64,000 nucleotides of DNA from NCBI RefSeq assembly GCF_047495875.1, contig NC_092465.1:3140347-3204346 (forward strand). The letters run 5' to 3'. The number at the start of each line of letters is the position of its first letter. The stretch's first letter is position 1. Below, in pieces: positions 11,726 through 22,722 of this stretch. The notes under the pieces are model-generated. The model saw nothing but the letters and a program-made list of their open reading frames with translations, did not search any database and was not told the origin of the DNA. The position numbers were made by a program, and so were the translations under genes. The DNA comes from Pithys albifrons albifrons. Its lineage: Eukaryota; Chordata; Aves; Passeriformes; Thamnophilidae.

Positions 11726-12698
11726 CTTATTTTGCTCCATGCCAGTGATAATACAATAAAATCCTATTTCCTTTGTTACAAGGAGACCCTCAAGAGTTTT
11801 ATGCAGATTCCAATTAGAAACTTTGCTGTCGGATATGTGGATTTGCCTTAATTTTCCTCTTAGTTTCTGTAGCAGGACATGGAGGAAATAAAGAATTGCT
11901 TAAACCCTCCTTCTCACCCCCTGAAATGACACATCCTTTCTAGATACAAAGTGCTGGACAAGATAAAAGATGAGAAAGCAAATAGTATTTGAACACTTCC
12001 AACCTTTGGCTTCTCATATAAGTGGGAAGAGCAGCAGTCCCTGCTCTTCTCTAATACTGAAAGTTACATTTTTAATAGAAAGGTTTGTTATCTGCTCCTG
12101 TATAATTTCCTCTAAAATACCGAATAATCCTGGAAATTTTTAATTTGTAATGTAATTTAATTCTGGATTTTGTTTTTCATTATGGTCGAGGGTAACTTTG
12201 ATGTTCTCAGAATGAATTTCAAAGACCATTTATTCAGCTAATTTTGCAGGCCAAAACACACTGAAACTTTTCCCCCAGTTGGTAAGCAGCTATCCCCTAC
12301 TTTTATTCAAGTTTTCCCATAAAAATGCCAGCTGGGAATAAAACTGACAAATACATTCAATCAAAGAAGGACTTATTTTTTTTTCCTCTTAAGTTGCAAA
12401 TGGCTTCATTAAAATAAAAGCACCACCTTAGGGATCGCATAAAGCAGAATATTGGGACCTAAATGGTATTTATGACTCGGCTAAATGTAAAGTGAATTAA
12501 AATTTTAAAGGATTGGAGGCAGGTAGGGCAGAGCCACTCGGAGAGGAATGTCCATTAAGAGGAGGAAGAACGTGGTCAGGCACCTCCACACTTAGTGGCA
12601 CTGGAAATGGAACCTCAAGGGGCTTGGGTGCTGCTCACTCCAGGCAAAGAGAGGGAAATCCTTCTGAAAAAAATCCAGGGATGTGTCTAATTTAATAA
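11726..12698. other. Unique sequence, no gene recognised
   Basis: AT-rich unique DNA. The GC-richer part at 12510-12640 (GAGGCAGGTAGGGCAGAGCC) has a 60-codon frame without motif or splice support. It ends at the AT microsatellite. Confidence 0.55.
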
Positions 12699-13118
12699 AC
12701 ATATATATATATATAAAATATATATATAATATATATAAATATATATTTATATTTAAATATATCTATAAATATATATAAAAATATATATATTTTTATATAA
12801 ATATATATATAAATATATATGTATATGTATGTCTGTATATGTGTGTATATATATGTATATGTATATATATAAATAAAAGATGTAAATTTATATGTGTGTG
12901 TATATATGTATATGTGTGTATATATATGTATGTATGAAAAATGTATTATATATTATTGAGAGATACATGATTGCAATATATTGTTTAACTGTCATATATG
13001 TATATAGATATGTGTGTGTATATATATACATATATAATATATCACAAATATATCTATAGGTATGTATATATATAAAGATATAGAGACACACAGATACATA
13101 TTATATAGATACCTATAG
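12699..13118. repeat. (AT)n / (ATATGT)n microsatellite region
   Basis: About 420 bp of TA-rich simple sequence. The left half is mostly AT and TATAAA words. The right half changes to TATGTGTGTATATATG-type words, mixing TA and TG. It includes an exact 28-bp palindrome at 12772-12799 (A-tract, central AT steps, T-tract). An insert of less repetitive sequence lies at about 12935-12995. The frame encoding Tyr/Ile/His repeats on minus is a by-product. Confidence 0.9.
12772..12799. repeat. Perfect 28-bp AT palindrome
   Basis: The sequence reads identically on both strands from 12772 to 12799: TATATAAAAA on the left, alternating AT in the centre, TTTTTATATA on the right. It could extrude as a cruciform and may be unstable in replication. 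It lies inside the AT microsatellite. Confidence 0.85.
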
Positions 13119-13120
13119 AA

Positions 13121-13540
13121 ATCACAGAATCATAGAATGGATTATGTTGGAAAAGACCTCCGAGATCATCAAGTCCAACCCTTGGGCCAACTCCAGTCCC
13201 TTTACCAGATCATGGCACTCAGTGCCACGGCCAAGCTCAGCTGAAAAACCTCCAGGGATGGGGAATCCACCCCCTCTCTGGGCAGCCCATTCCAATCCCT
13301 GAGCACTCTCTCTGCAAAGAATTTCTTTCTGCTCTCCAACTTCAATTTGCCCTGGCAGAGCTTGAGCCCATCGTGCCCCCTTGTCCTATTGCTGAGTGCC
13401 TGGGAGAAGAGACCAACCCCCAGCTGGCCAGAACTTCCCTTCAGGCAGTTCCAGACAGTGCTGAGGTCACCTCTGAGCCTCCTCTTCTCCAGGCTGAACA
13501 CCCCCAGCTCCCTCAGCCTCTCCCCATAGGGCTTGTGCTG
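13121..13540 (-). mobile_element. CR1 LINE 3' fragment with open ORF2 tail
   Basis: It begins with ATCACAGAATCATAGAATGG, a nearly intact reversed CR1 3' terminus. The minus strand stays open and encodes the standard CR1 ORF2 C-terminal tail: [20 protein letters not shown] near its start, then [40 protein letters not shown] and DSPSLEVFQ. The open tail and sharp terminus suggest one of the younger copies here. It sits directly between the AT microsatellite and a TA-rich 60-bp duplication, so it probably inserted into TA-rich simple sequence. Only the 3' 420 bp are present, so it cannot move itself. Confidence 0.95.
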
Positions 13541-13680
13541 CAAATTATGTATAGATATGTACATATAGATCTATGTATGCCTATATCTATTATACCACTG
13601 AAAATGATGTATGGATATGTATATATAGATCTATGTATGCCTATATCTACTATATCACTGCAAATTATATATAAATATGC
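13541..13680. repeat. 60-bp tandem duplication (2.3 units)
   Basis: Two 60-bp units (13541-13600 and 13601-13660) share AGATCTATGTATGCCTATAT and end in TATACCACTG or TATATCACTG. A 20-bp partial third copy (CAAATTATATATAAATATGC) follows. Units differ at a few sites. The TA-rich content resembles the microsatellite on the other side of the CR1. Confidence 0.9.
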
Positions 13681-14030
13681 ATTATATTTAGGTACATAAT
13701 ATTACAGCACTAGCAGGAAACTGCAGATGAAAAAGAGCAACAGATCTAATGGCTTTAAATATACCACTTTGCACTTTAAATTCACTGAAATAAAATGCCC
13801 TGTTATTTTACCTGCACCGCTGCAAACTCTGCTGCTTCCACGTCTTACTGAAAATTCCAACCTTGTTTTAAGGAACTTGTGAGACAGGGAGACTTTCTGG
13901 CAAGAGGTTTCCAGAGTACATTGAATTTTTGGTGGGAAGGGGACAAAGTGCTTTTGGGTTTGAACTCTTTCCACAGACTGTGATATCTATGTTGCATTTC
14001 CTGAATTTTTTTATCTTTCAGAAAAATCAT
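13681..14030. other. Unique sequence, no gene recognised
   Basis: Short AT-rich unique stretch between the 60-bp duplication and the next CR1. It contains a few CpG (TGCACCGCTGCAAAC, CCACGTCTTAC) but no convincing exon. Confidence 0.5.
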
Positions 14031-14288
14031 ATCCCAGAATGGTTTGGGTTGAAAGAAACCTTAAAGCCCATCTTATTCCACCCCCTGTCATGGGCAGGGG
14101 CATCTTCAACTATCCCAGGTTGCTCCAAGCCCTGTCCAACCTGGCCTTGGACACTTCAAGGGATGGGGCAGCCACAGCTTCTCTGGACACCTTTCCCCTC
14201 ACAGGGAAAATTTTCTTCTAATGTCCAATTTAAACCTCCTCTCTGTCAGTTTGAAGCCATTCCCCCTTGTCCTGTCCCTACAGTTGCT
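14031..14288 (-). mobile_element. CR1 LINE 3' fragment (minus strand)
   Basis: It starts ATCCCAGAATGGTTTGGGTT and contains the CR1 words GGTTGCTCCAAGCCCTGTCC, GGGATGGGGCAGCCACAGC and CAGTTTGAAGCCATTCCCCC. It stops after CCTTGTCCTGTCCCTACAG. The terminal tandem ATTCTATG words are mostly lost. Confidence 0.93.
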
Positions 14289-15639
14289 CAGCTAATTTAT
14301 TGAACTCAATTCTGGTCTCAGCAGTAAACATTTGACAGCACATGATGGACTGAAGTTCTTGGAAGACTTGTTTTCTTCCCTACATCCTGGTTGCTTCATG
14401 GAACATCCATTGTTCAAGTAACTGCACAGTGGGCAGCTGAGCAGGAAGGTTTCTTGTTACTCAAAGTGTTGGTGACCAAACAATGACACATTCTTCAACA
14501 TGTGTGCTTTTAATTTACAAACCCATTTCTGTGAAAACCAAGATTTCCAGTCACAGTTTTTAAAAAGAAATTGGAAAAAAAACATTCAACCCTCTTTAAC
14601 CAATGGTCATTGTATGGCACCCACCTGTGCACCTCTCTGGCCACATCACTCCAGGGTTTTGCTCCAGGCACTGGTTTTGTTTCCCTGGAAATCCAATTAC
14701 ATCACAGACTGAGCCAGAACAACCAGCCCTGGTGTTTATTCACCCAGCACCAGCCTCCAGAATGAAGCACACCCGGGATCTTGACAATTGTTTGTGTGGA
14801 GAAATAGATGTCATGTGATTCATTGCCTTTTAAAAAGACGTGGCAGATTTGCATAGCACTCATTTGCATGATTTTATTTATTTCCTGTTGCCTCTATCCA
14901 GCTACTCCCTGTTGGAATGTTCTCCTGGCCCTGTCCTTTCACTTCTCTGCTGTGAGTTACACACTCACCAGGGGGACATTTGCACACCTCTGACCATGGC
15001 TCTGAATATTTAACTAAGCATATTATAATGCTCCAAAGCTCTAAATCCAAAGGAATGTGTGCAGGGATATATCTATTTATTAGAATATTAGCATTTCTAA
15101 CATGACATTTTACACAATGGTGCATATTCCTTTATTTAAATAGTGCCTCTGAGTCTTAATATCTTCTTTCCAATTTGGACAGATTAGTTAAGTGGGTGAG
15201 TGGTATCCTTTTATTATCCATCTGCTTTGTGCCACACTTGGATCTTTGATAATGTGGGTGAGTATTGGGATGCTTTGCAAAGTGCCTTTGTAGCTGTGCA
15301 TTGTTATTTACCTTTATATGTGTTTCAATTCCCACCTTATAGTTTTAGGAGATTTTAGAAAACCTTTTAGAAAATATTTTGTTAATAATAAAAAACTGGC
15401 ATTTGCAGATTGAATTTCGGAGAAACACTAAAGTGAATTTTATTCTCTTGCTTATTTTCCACCCTTTACTTAAACATTTGAGCACATGACAATAATTAAT
15501 GTTTGAATGAAGGTTTGAAAGGATGTCCCAGTTACTCATTTTAGAACAGAAGTACAATTTAGGGGTGTGGTTCTACCTGGCAGTGCTTCTGCTCAAACAT
15601 TCTGTGTTAAAGTAGGAAAACAAGTATTTAAAGTAGCCC
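14289..15639. other. Unique sequence, no gene recognised
   Basis: AT-rich unique DNA. I saw no tandem repeat, CR1 word or splice-bounded frame. The stretch 14600-14770 is GC-richer with overlapping short frames in three phases, none with a recognisable motif. Confidence 0.55.
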
Positions 15640-15983
15640 AGGAGATCCTTTTAGTACCTGAAAGGGTCTACAAGAAAGATGGAGAGAGATTTTTTGCAAG
15701 GGCCTGGAGTGACAGAACAAGGGGGAATGGATTAAACTGACAGAGAGGAGGTTTAAATTAGATATTGAGAAAATTTTCTTCCCTATGAGGGTGGGCAGGC
15801 CCTGGCACAGGTTGGGCAGAGAAGCTGTGGCTGCCCCTGGATCCCTGGGAGTGTCCAAGGCCAGGCTGGACAGGGCTTGGAGCAACCTGGGCTGCTGGAA
15901 GGTGTCTCTGTCCATGGGACAGGGTTGAATGAGATGAGCTTCAAGGTCCCTTCCAACCCAAACCACTCTGGGATTCTCTGATT
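15640..15983 (+). mobile_element. CR1 LINE 3' fragment (plus strand)
   Basis: Plus-strand CR1: AAACTGACAGAGAGGAGGTT, CAGGCCCTGGCACAGGTTGG, GGCTGGACAGGGCTTGGAGC, then CCCTTCCAACCCAAACCACT and a final GGGATTCTCTGATT. It closely resembles the plus copy at 22309 and the reverse complement of 6014 and 14031, so these probably belong to one subfamily. Confidence 0.94.
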
Positions 15984-18742
15984 TGTGGAGGAAGATCCAG
16001 ATTCAAGCTGGACCAGGTGACACTTTCCAGCTCCACAACCACTCTGTGTATGCCTGGAGTTTGTTTCTGAAACCCACCCCTTTTTTTATTTTATTCTATA
16101 GGACTCATCCAATTGTCATTCTCGAGTCAGCAGAGCTGGAAGGTGGAGTTTTACAACACAGTTCCTGGATTCTCATACCAGTTTCATATCAGCTTCTCCT
16201 AAAAGAGAATGATGCTCTTTTTATACAGGGAAAACCTAAACTTATTCTGGAACAACTTTGATTTCAGCAAAAGTATTTTAAGTGCTTTTGGAGAAAGTCT
16301 GTGGAGGAATGATCAGAAACAAAAGAGGTTCTGGTGGGCAAAGGCAGATGGAGATGCAGAAAACCTTTTCAAGGTTGGTGATTCAGAGCTGTTACTGAGC
16401 AGTGCTAGGAATGAATGAGTGTAGGGAGAAAGGAAGTGAACCAACCCCACTTTATTTATGATGGTAAGTTCTGAAACACTGAATTTTTTTACTTTTTTTC
16501 AGTTGGTTTGTAGGATGATAACCACAGAACTTTGCTGCAGAGATTTGAATATAAGATGCCATGTAAAACCAGAGTATGTGAGAAATATGTCTTTAATCTG
16601 AGGCACAAAAATAAAATGAAACTATGGAACGATGCTCTGAACTGTGCTAATTGCCTCTTGCAATTATGGGGCTCTGACTCATGAAAGTACCAGACTGACA
16701 CCATCCGAAATCACACCAAAAAGCAAACAGAACATTTGGAATTAACTTTTTGAAAAGGTTAATATTTGCTAAGGAAGGGAAATCATATCCTGGGGGGAGG
16801 ATCTGCAAACTGCTCTTGGAGCAGAACGAGCTCAGCTCAAAGGTGGAGCCAAGGCAAAGATGTGGAGCTTGTATGTGCTCTGGTAGCTGGTCCAACTTGG
16901 GTAATCCTTGATGTGGGAAGAGGATGCCAAAAATACATCAGGGATACAGGAAGGATACAGGCAGGCTGTGTGGAGGCTGAGAAAAGTCAGTGTTATTAGT
17001 TTAAAGGAGAATGTTATGGGAGAGTGTTGGAAAAGTGACCAGTTCTGCCAGTTCGAGGGGAAAACACTTTATTAAGCTTGACTTGAGTAAACTCTGCATT
17101 TAGAAGAGATTTTAGTACTATAAATATTTTACAAACCCTTTTTAGAAAGCTATTAATAGTAAAACACAGGAGTTCAGCAAAATCAACCTTGTATTTTACT
17201 TAAATTGTCTCTGTTAAATTTGTGGATAGGTGAAACCACTTTTGAAGGAGTTGTTTTCCATAAAATTCCTAAATTCATTATCTGTATAGGCTGCAAAAGG
17301 GCTGGGGCATGAAAAACTTGACCAAGAGATGGAAGCTGACCTCTTGTAGACCGGGATACCCTGGACAGAGCATGAAAAGTATGGAAAAGCTCAACTTTAA
17401 AAAGATTTTCCTACAAGGTAGAAGTGAAATAATGGACAGTGACAGGTTCATTTCTCTGGGAAAGAGTTTGGGAAACACAACAGGCACTGCAGGAAAACAC
17501 CCAGCAGATTTGGGGACCTAAAGGAATATGTATAAAGGAAACAATTTCCACTGCTGTGAGGGCAGAGCCATGTGGGAGGTGACTGATGTCAAACATTTCT
17601 TTGCACTGGGTGTCCCATCAGAGATCTGGAAGGTCGCTGTGACCTTCCACACATTTAGCAGCCCCTTTAAGAAGGAGATTCCACAAAGATATCATTTGGG
17701 TTGTGACTCAGCACTTGGGTAGGTGGCAAAGGAAAATAAAATACATTTTTTAACCCTTAGGAGTGTTATAAAGTGTGATGTTTAGAGATGGTGATTTGAT
17801 GACACTGGTGCATCTTGCAAAACAATATTCTTCATCACAAAGAACCTCATGGGACTAAAGGAGGAAGATGTAAATAATCCAGAAGATAGTCTGGGGCAGA
17901 AACAGCTAAAGGAAGAGTCTGCACAGAGGGCCTATGGGTGAAACCACTGTCTGTGTCGTCCCCAGCTGAGGAGGAGAAGACAGTTCCTTCCTGCAGGGGA
18001 AAATTCTGTTTTCCCTTGTTATCCAAAGCAGCAGCCAAGACCTCTCCCAGGGGATGTGTCCAGAGAAACTCTGTCTCAGTTCAAGCTTCATTGCATCACC
18101 TTTCACCACACTTGCTGGGGAGGCTGTACCCTCCATACTATCAGACATGTTTAATGTCTAAATCTACAGTGCTCACCTCCCTTCCCATCCCTCTCAGGGG
18201 TTATCAGAGAAACTGAGCTCCTGAAGATGCAGCTGTGGGTCATCTTTGTGTCCCCACCCCATATCCATGGCAGTGGGAGCCCCAAGCTGGATGTGTGTGC
18301 CAGAAAACTCCAGTGTTGTGCAGGGTAAATGGTCACTTCAACAGTTGCTCTTTGTGCAGACTGGGAGTCAGGTTAGCAATGCATAGGAAAAGCTTTTAGC
18401 CTTGGTTACTTGATCCAAAAGGGGCTATTCTTGCTTTTAGATTGCTCATTTATTGGAAAATATTGAAAAAAATCAGACAATATGAAAATACTTTTGTGGA
18501 TTCGGTGAAGGTCATCACAGCCCTCTGAAGCTCTAAACACACCTGAGGGACATTTGCTGATTGCAGACCTGAGTGCAAGTGGGATGGAAAAAGGGGTTAA
18601 TATAGTCTGGAGTTTGGAATGAAGTTCATCAGAGATAACAAACAGCTGGTGGGCTGGGTCAGGCTGGGCATGGCTGAGGCTGCTCACCTGAGGGAGTGAT
18701 GGTTAAAAGCAGCACCTGGGAGAGGGCTTGAGCTTCCTGCAG
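15984..18742. other. Unique sequence, no gene recognised
   Basis: Ordinary AT-rich unique DNA. A donor-like ATG-GTAAGT occurs at about 16460 but without a matching open exon. No tandem arrays or CR1. Its right edge is the acceptor-like end of the candidate exon at 18743. Confidence 0.5.
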
Positions 18743-18922
18743 TGCCACCAGCTTGGGTGTTGTGGAAGGAAGCGGTGCTGAACGTGTTGTTCTTGTGTGG
18801 TTGTGAAGTTCTGCTGAGTGTGAACATATCCTGTCATGCGAGGGAGAAAGTCCTGGAGAACCATCCCCACCAGCCCTTCCTCCTCCTTCTGAGCATGTCT
18901 TGGAGCTACACGATCCATCAAG
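18743..18922 (+). other. Candidate exon (180 bp) of an unknown transcript
   Basis: The segment is bordered on the left by a moderately pyrimidine-rich acceptor (TTGAGCTTCCTGCAG) and on the right by ATCAAG followed by GTAAGTGA, a perfect match to the vertebrate donor consensus. It is 180 bp long and one plus frame is open across it. That frame (start PPAWVLWKEAVLNVLFLCGC, end LSMSWSYTIHQ) has no motif I recognise, lacks an ATG at its start, and its Cys/Leu/His mix is not convincing as protein. A non-coding RNA exon or chance are the alternatives. The 60-bp satellite begins 309 bp downstream, within what would be the intron. Confidence 0.25.
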
Positions 18923-19230
18923 GTAAGTGAAAAGCAGCTTTTGTCTCTGTGAGGTTTTGGTGCATCACCCAGAGTCCAGTGTGTTGTTTGGTTGTGGTTT
19001 AGAGGATTAGGAATAAACTTGGCTGCTTACCTTGGTTGGAAGATTTTAATGAAGTTGCAGGGAAAAACTGTTTTAAGTGCCATGCCTTCTAAAAAAAAAC
19101 CAAAAAACAAAACCCAAAAGTAAAATTTATAACTATGGAAGATGTCCAAAGCATGCAGAAAGATTTGGAAGGTTTAAAGATCAATACCCAGACATATAGG
19201 GAGCTGGATACAGAGAGAGGTTCAAATCAA
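18923..19230. other. Short unique spacer before the 60-bp array
   Basis: Contains an A-rich stretch with CAAAAAACAAAACCC near 19091-19120. No gene recognised. An ATG at 19135 opens the long repeat-derived plus frame but has no promoter or splice support. Confidence 0.55.
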
Positions 19231-21101
19231 ATCAAACTGGTACCAGCTGGTTTAAGCAGGATCAAACTGGTTCCAATGAGTGTAAGCAGGATCAAACTGG
19301 TTCCAATGAGTGTAAACAGCATCAGTTTGGTACCAACTGGTTTAAGCAGGATCAAACTGGTTCCAATGAGTGTAAACAGGATCAGTTTGGTACCAACTGG
19401 TTTAAGCAGGATCAAACTGGTTCCAGTGAGTGTAAACAGCATCAGTTTGGTACCAACTGGTTTAAGCAGGATCAAACTGGTTCCAGTGAGTGTAAACAGC
19501 ATCAGTTTGGTACCAACTGGTTTAAGCAGGATCAAACTGGTTCCAGTGAGTGTAAACAGCATCAGTTTGGTACCAACTGGTTTAAGCAGGATCAAACTGG
19601 TTCCAGTGAGTGTAAACAGCATCAGTTTGGTACCAACTGGTTTAAGCAGGATCAAACTGGTTCCAGTGAGTGTAAACAGCATCAGTTTGGTACCAACTGG
19701 TTTAAGCAGGATCAAACTGGTTCCAGTGAGTGTAAACAGCATCAGTTTGGTACCAACTGGTTTAAGCAGGATCAAACTGGTTCCAGTGAGTGTAAACAGC
19801 ATCAGTTTAGTACCAACTGGTTTAAGCAGGATCAAACTGGTTCCAAGGAGTGTAAACAGCATCAGTTTAGTACCAACTGGTTTAAGCAGGATCAAACTGG
19901 TTCCAGTGAGTGTAAACAGCATCAGTTTAGTACCAACTGGTTTAAGCAGGATCAAACTGGTTCCAGTGAGTGTAAACAGCATCAGTTTAGTACCAACTGG
20001 TTTAAGCAGGATCAAACTGGTTCCAGTGAGTGTAAACAGCATCAGTTTAGTACCAACTGGTTTAAGCAGGATCAAACTGGTTCCAGTGAGTGTAAACAGC
20101 ATCAGTTTAGTACCAACTGGTTTAAGCAGGATCAAACTGGTTCCAGTGAGTGTAAACAGCATCAGTTTAGTACCAACTGGTTTAAGCAGGATCAAACTGG
20201 TTCCAGTGAGTGTAAACAGCATCAGTTTAGTACCAACTGGTTTAAGCAGGATCAAACTGGTTCCAGTGAGTGTAAACAGCATCAGTTTAGTACCAACTGG
20301 TTTAAGCAGGATCAAACTGGTTCCAGTGAGTGTAAACAGCATCGGTTTAGTACCAACTGGTTTAAGCAGGATCAAACTGGTTCCAGTGAGTGTAAACAGG
20401 ATCGGTTTGGTACCAGCTGGTTTAAGCAGGATCAAACTGGTTCCAAGGAGTGTAAACAGGATCGGTTTGGTACCAGCTGGTTTAAGCAGGATCAAACTGG
20501 TTCCAAGGAGTGTAAACAGGATCGGTTTGGTACCAGCTGGTTTAAGCAGGATCAAACTGGTTCCAAGGAGTGTAAACAGGATCGGTTTGGTACCAGCTGG
20601 TTTAAGCAGGATCAAACTGGTTCCAAGGAGTGTAAACAGGATCGGTTTGGTACCAGCTGGTTTAAGCAGGATCAAACTGGTTCCAAGGAGTGTAAACAGG
20701 ATCGGTTTGGTACCAGCTGGTCTAAGCAGGATCAAACTGGTTCCAAGGAGTGTAAACAGGATCAGTTTGGTACCAACTGGTTTAAGCAGGATCAAACTGG
20801 TTCCAGTGAGTGTAAACAGGATCAGTTTGGTACCAACTGGTTTAAGCAGGATCAAACTGGTTCCAGTGAGTGTAAACAGGATCAGTTTGGTACCAGCTGG
20901 TTTAAGCAGGATCAAACTTGTTCCCGTGAGTGTAAACAGGATCAGTTTGGTACCAACTGGTTTAAGCAGGATCAAACTGGTTCCAATGAGTGTAAACAGG
21001 ATCAGTTTGGTACTAGCTGGTTTAAGCAGGATCAAACTGGTTCCAATGAGTGTAAACAGGATCAGTTTGGTACCAACTGGTTTAAGCAGGATCAAACTGG
21101 T
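19231..21101. repeat. 60-bp dimeric minisatellite/satellite array (about 31 units)
   Basis: Exact 60-bp period without a single insertion or deletion from 19321 to about 21100. Each unit is two related 30-bp halves: A begins ATCAGTTTGGTACCAACTGG, and B begins ATCAAACTGGTTCCAGTGAG; they match at roughly 19 of 30 sites. The left edge starts with single 30-bp monomers (A-like 19231, B 19261, B 19291) before the dimer takes over. Because 60 is divisible by 3 and no stop falls in one frame per strand, both strands stay open: 664 codons on plus (20-residue period, SRIKLVPVSVN/SISLVPTGL) and 625 on minus. I treat these as by-products. Units fall in homogeneous blocks, described under findings. Confidence 0.97.
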
Positions 21102-22308
21102 CACAGAGTCATTGTTTTCTTGGACATGATGCAGTTTCTGCTTGTGGTGGAAGCCAATGGTGCCTTTGTCAGGAAAAACGGGCTGTTCCAGAAGAGATCA
21201 GCTGCTCCACATGCTGGTTGCAAGCAAGGCAATAAATTTGAGTACTTTTAACTGTGTTTGTGATGCTGAGTATCTCTGTTGCTGAGTTTTGGCTGGGGAA
21301 GGGGGTACAGGGTGTGCTGTTGGAATTGGGGAAGGTGTTGGTGGTGTAAAGCTGTAATAAAGGATGTACCTGGGTTGCTACAGCAGGATAAATAGGTAAC
21401 CTGTGGTATATTTGCATCAGTTTGACTGACTTTTATGGTGTTCATGGTGGTTGAACTGTGTTTTGCCCTTAAGACAAGGCTGGTGAAGGTCTGTGGTAGA
21501 GCTGCTCTGTTGTACAGAGGCACATGCCTGGGGTGGGAAAGAGCTGCTATTCCCAGGTGGGCAATTGCTACACCATACTGAATTCAACAGCAAACTTCTG
21601 ATCTGCAGCAGCTGTGGATGTGGCAATAGCTAAAAATGCGTTTTCCATACCTGCCTGAGTCATTTGCTGTGTGTATAACAGTCAGTGGGTCTCCCTGAGA
21701 CTCCTGCTGCTGTTTATGCTGGAGCCTCAGTGGCCCAACCTATTTATCAGTAGCAGCAAATTGTTAGTCATTCTCATAAGTATCCTGAACAAAATGTGCC
21801 AACTAAGCTGTACTCGGAGTGGGGGAAGCAAAAGAAAAAACCCACAACATAAAAAGCAAAGAGAAAAAAACTCCTCGAAACCTGATCTGGCTGTTATGGG
21901 AGACGATTATTACAGTTCTTCACTTGCAAATTTTCCATTTGTGTTAAGTTGCTTCCCACAGTCTCTCACTGTCACATTCATTCAAAAGCCAGAATGGCAT
22001 TGATAGAGTTCAGCGTTTTGGCTCGTTTGCCCCAGCTCTGCCTGGGGACTGGATGGACAGGATGTAACAGAATCCTTCAACCAAAATTCTGCCCTCCCGG
22101 TTGTCCCTTTTGACTTGAAAGCACTTCTTAGACCCTCCTTGTCCTCCTTTTGTCCTAACTCAAATATGCTGTGAAAACAAAACAAAACACTTGAAATGGC
22201 AATTTTGGAGCTTCCCCCTTGCAAAGCTCTTCCTCTTTCAGATGATTTAAAGAAAAACCAACTTAAAAATCCTGGTTTGAAGCTGCCCTCGCTTGTCCAG
22301 GGGAGAGA
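21102..22308. other. Unique sequence, no gene recognised
   Basis: Unique DNA right of the 60-bp array. The 21240-21620 part is T/G-rich and gives His/Gln/Thr-rich minus frames without motifs. No CR1 until 22309. Confidence 0.55.
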
Positions 22309-22722
22309 TATGAAGATGCTCCAAGGACTGGAGTTCCTCTGCCATAGAGATGGGCTGGGACAGCTGGGTGTGTTCACTTGGAGAAGGGAAGGCTCCAGGG
22401 AGACCTGAGAGCCCCTCCCAGTGCCCAGAGGGGCTCCAGGAGACCTGGAGAGGGACTGGGGACAAGGCATGGAGGGACAGGACACAGAGAATGGCTTAAA
22501 CTGACAGAGAGGAGGTTTAGATGGAATATTGGGAAGGAATTGCTGGCTGGGAGGGTGGGCAGGCCCTGGCACAGGTTGGGCAGAGAAGCTGTGGCTGCCC
22601 CTGGATCCCTGAGAGTGTCCAAGGCCAGGCTGGACCGAGCTTGGAGCCACCTGTGCTGGTGGAAGGGGGTGAGATGAGCTGCTCCTTGAGGTCCCTTCCC
22701 ACCCAAACCACGCTGTGATCCC
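22309..22722 (+). mobile_element. CR1 LINE 3' fragment (plus strand)
   Basis: Plus-strand CR1 running from an ORF2-tail segment (GACAGCTGGGTGTGTTCACT, then GGAGAAGGGAAGGCTCCAGG) through AAACTGACAGAGAGGAGGTT and CAGGCCCTGGCACAGGTTGG to CCACCCAAACCACGCTGTGA. A local duplication of CCTCCCAGTGCCCAGAGGGG-type sequence (CTCCAGGGAGACCTGAGAG / CTCCAGGAGACCTGGAGAG) lies near 22390-22455. Frames are broken. Confidence 0.94.

Noticed and set aside
19231..21101. CRISPR-like array (30-bp repeat, 30-bp 'spacer')
   Set aside because: The 'spacers' are themselves the same repeated half-unit, and the setting is a vertebrate genome with LINEs; no cas genes.
19135..21129. 664-codon plus-strand and 625-codon minus-strand open frames as a repeat protein gene
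   Set aside because: Both frames exist because a stop-free 60-bp unit is repeated in phase. Flanking parts have no promoter, splice or domain support, and the same DNA is equally open on both strands.
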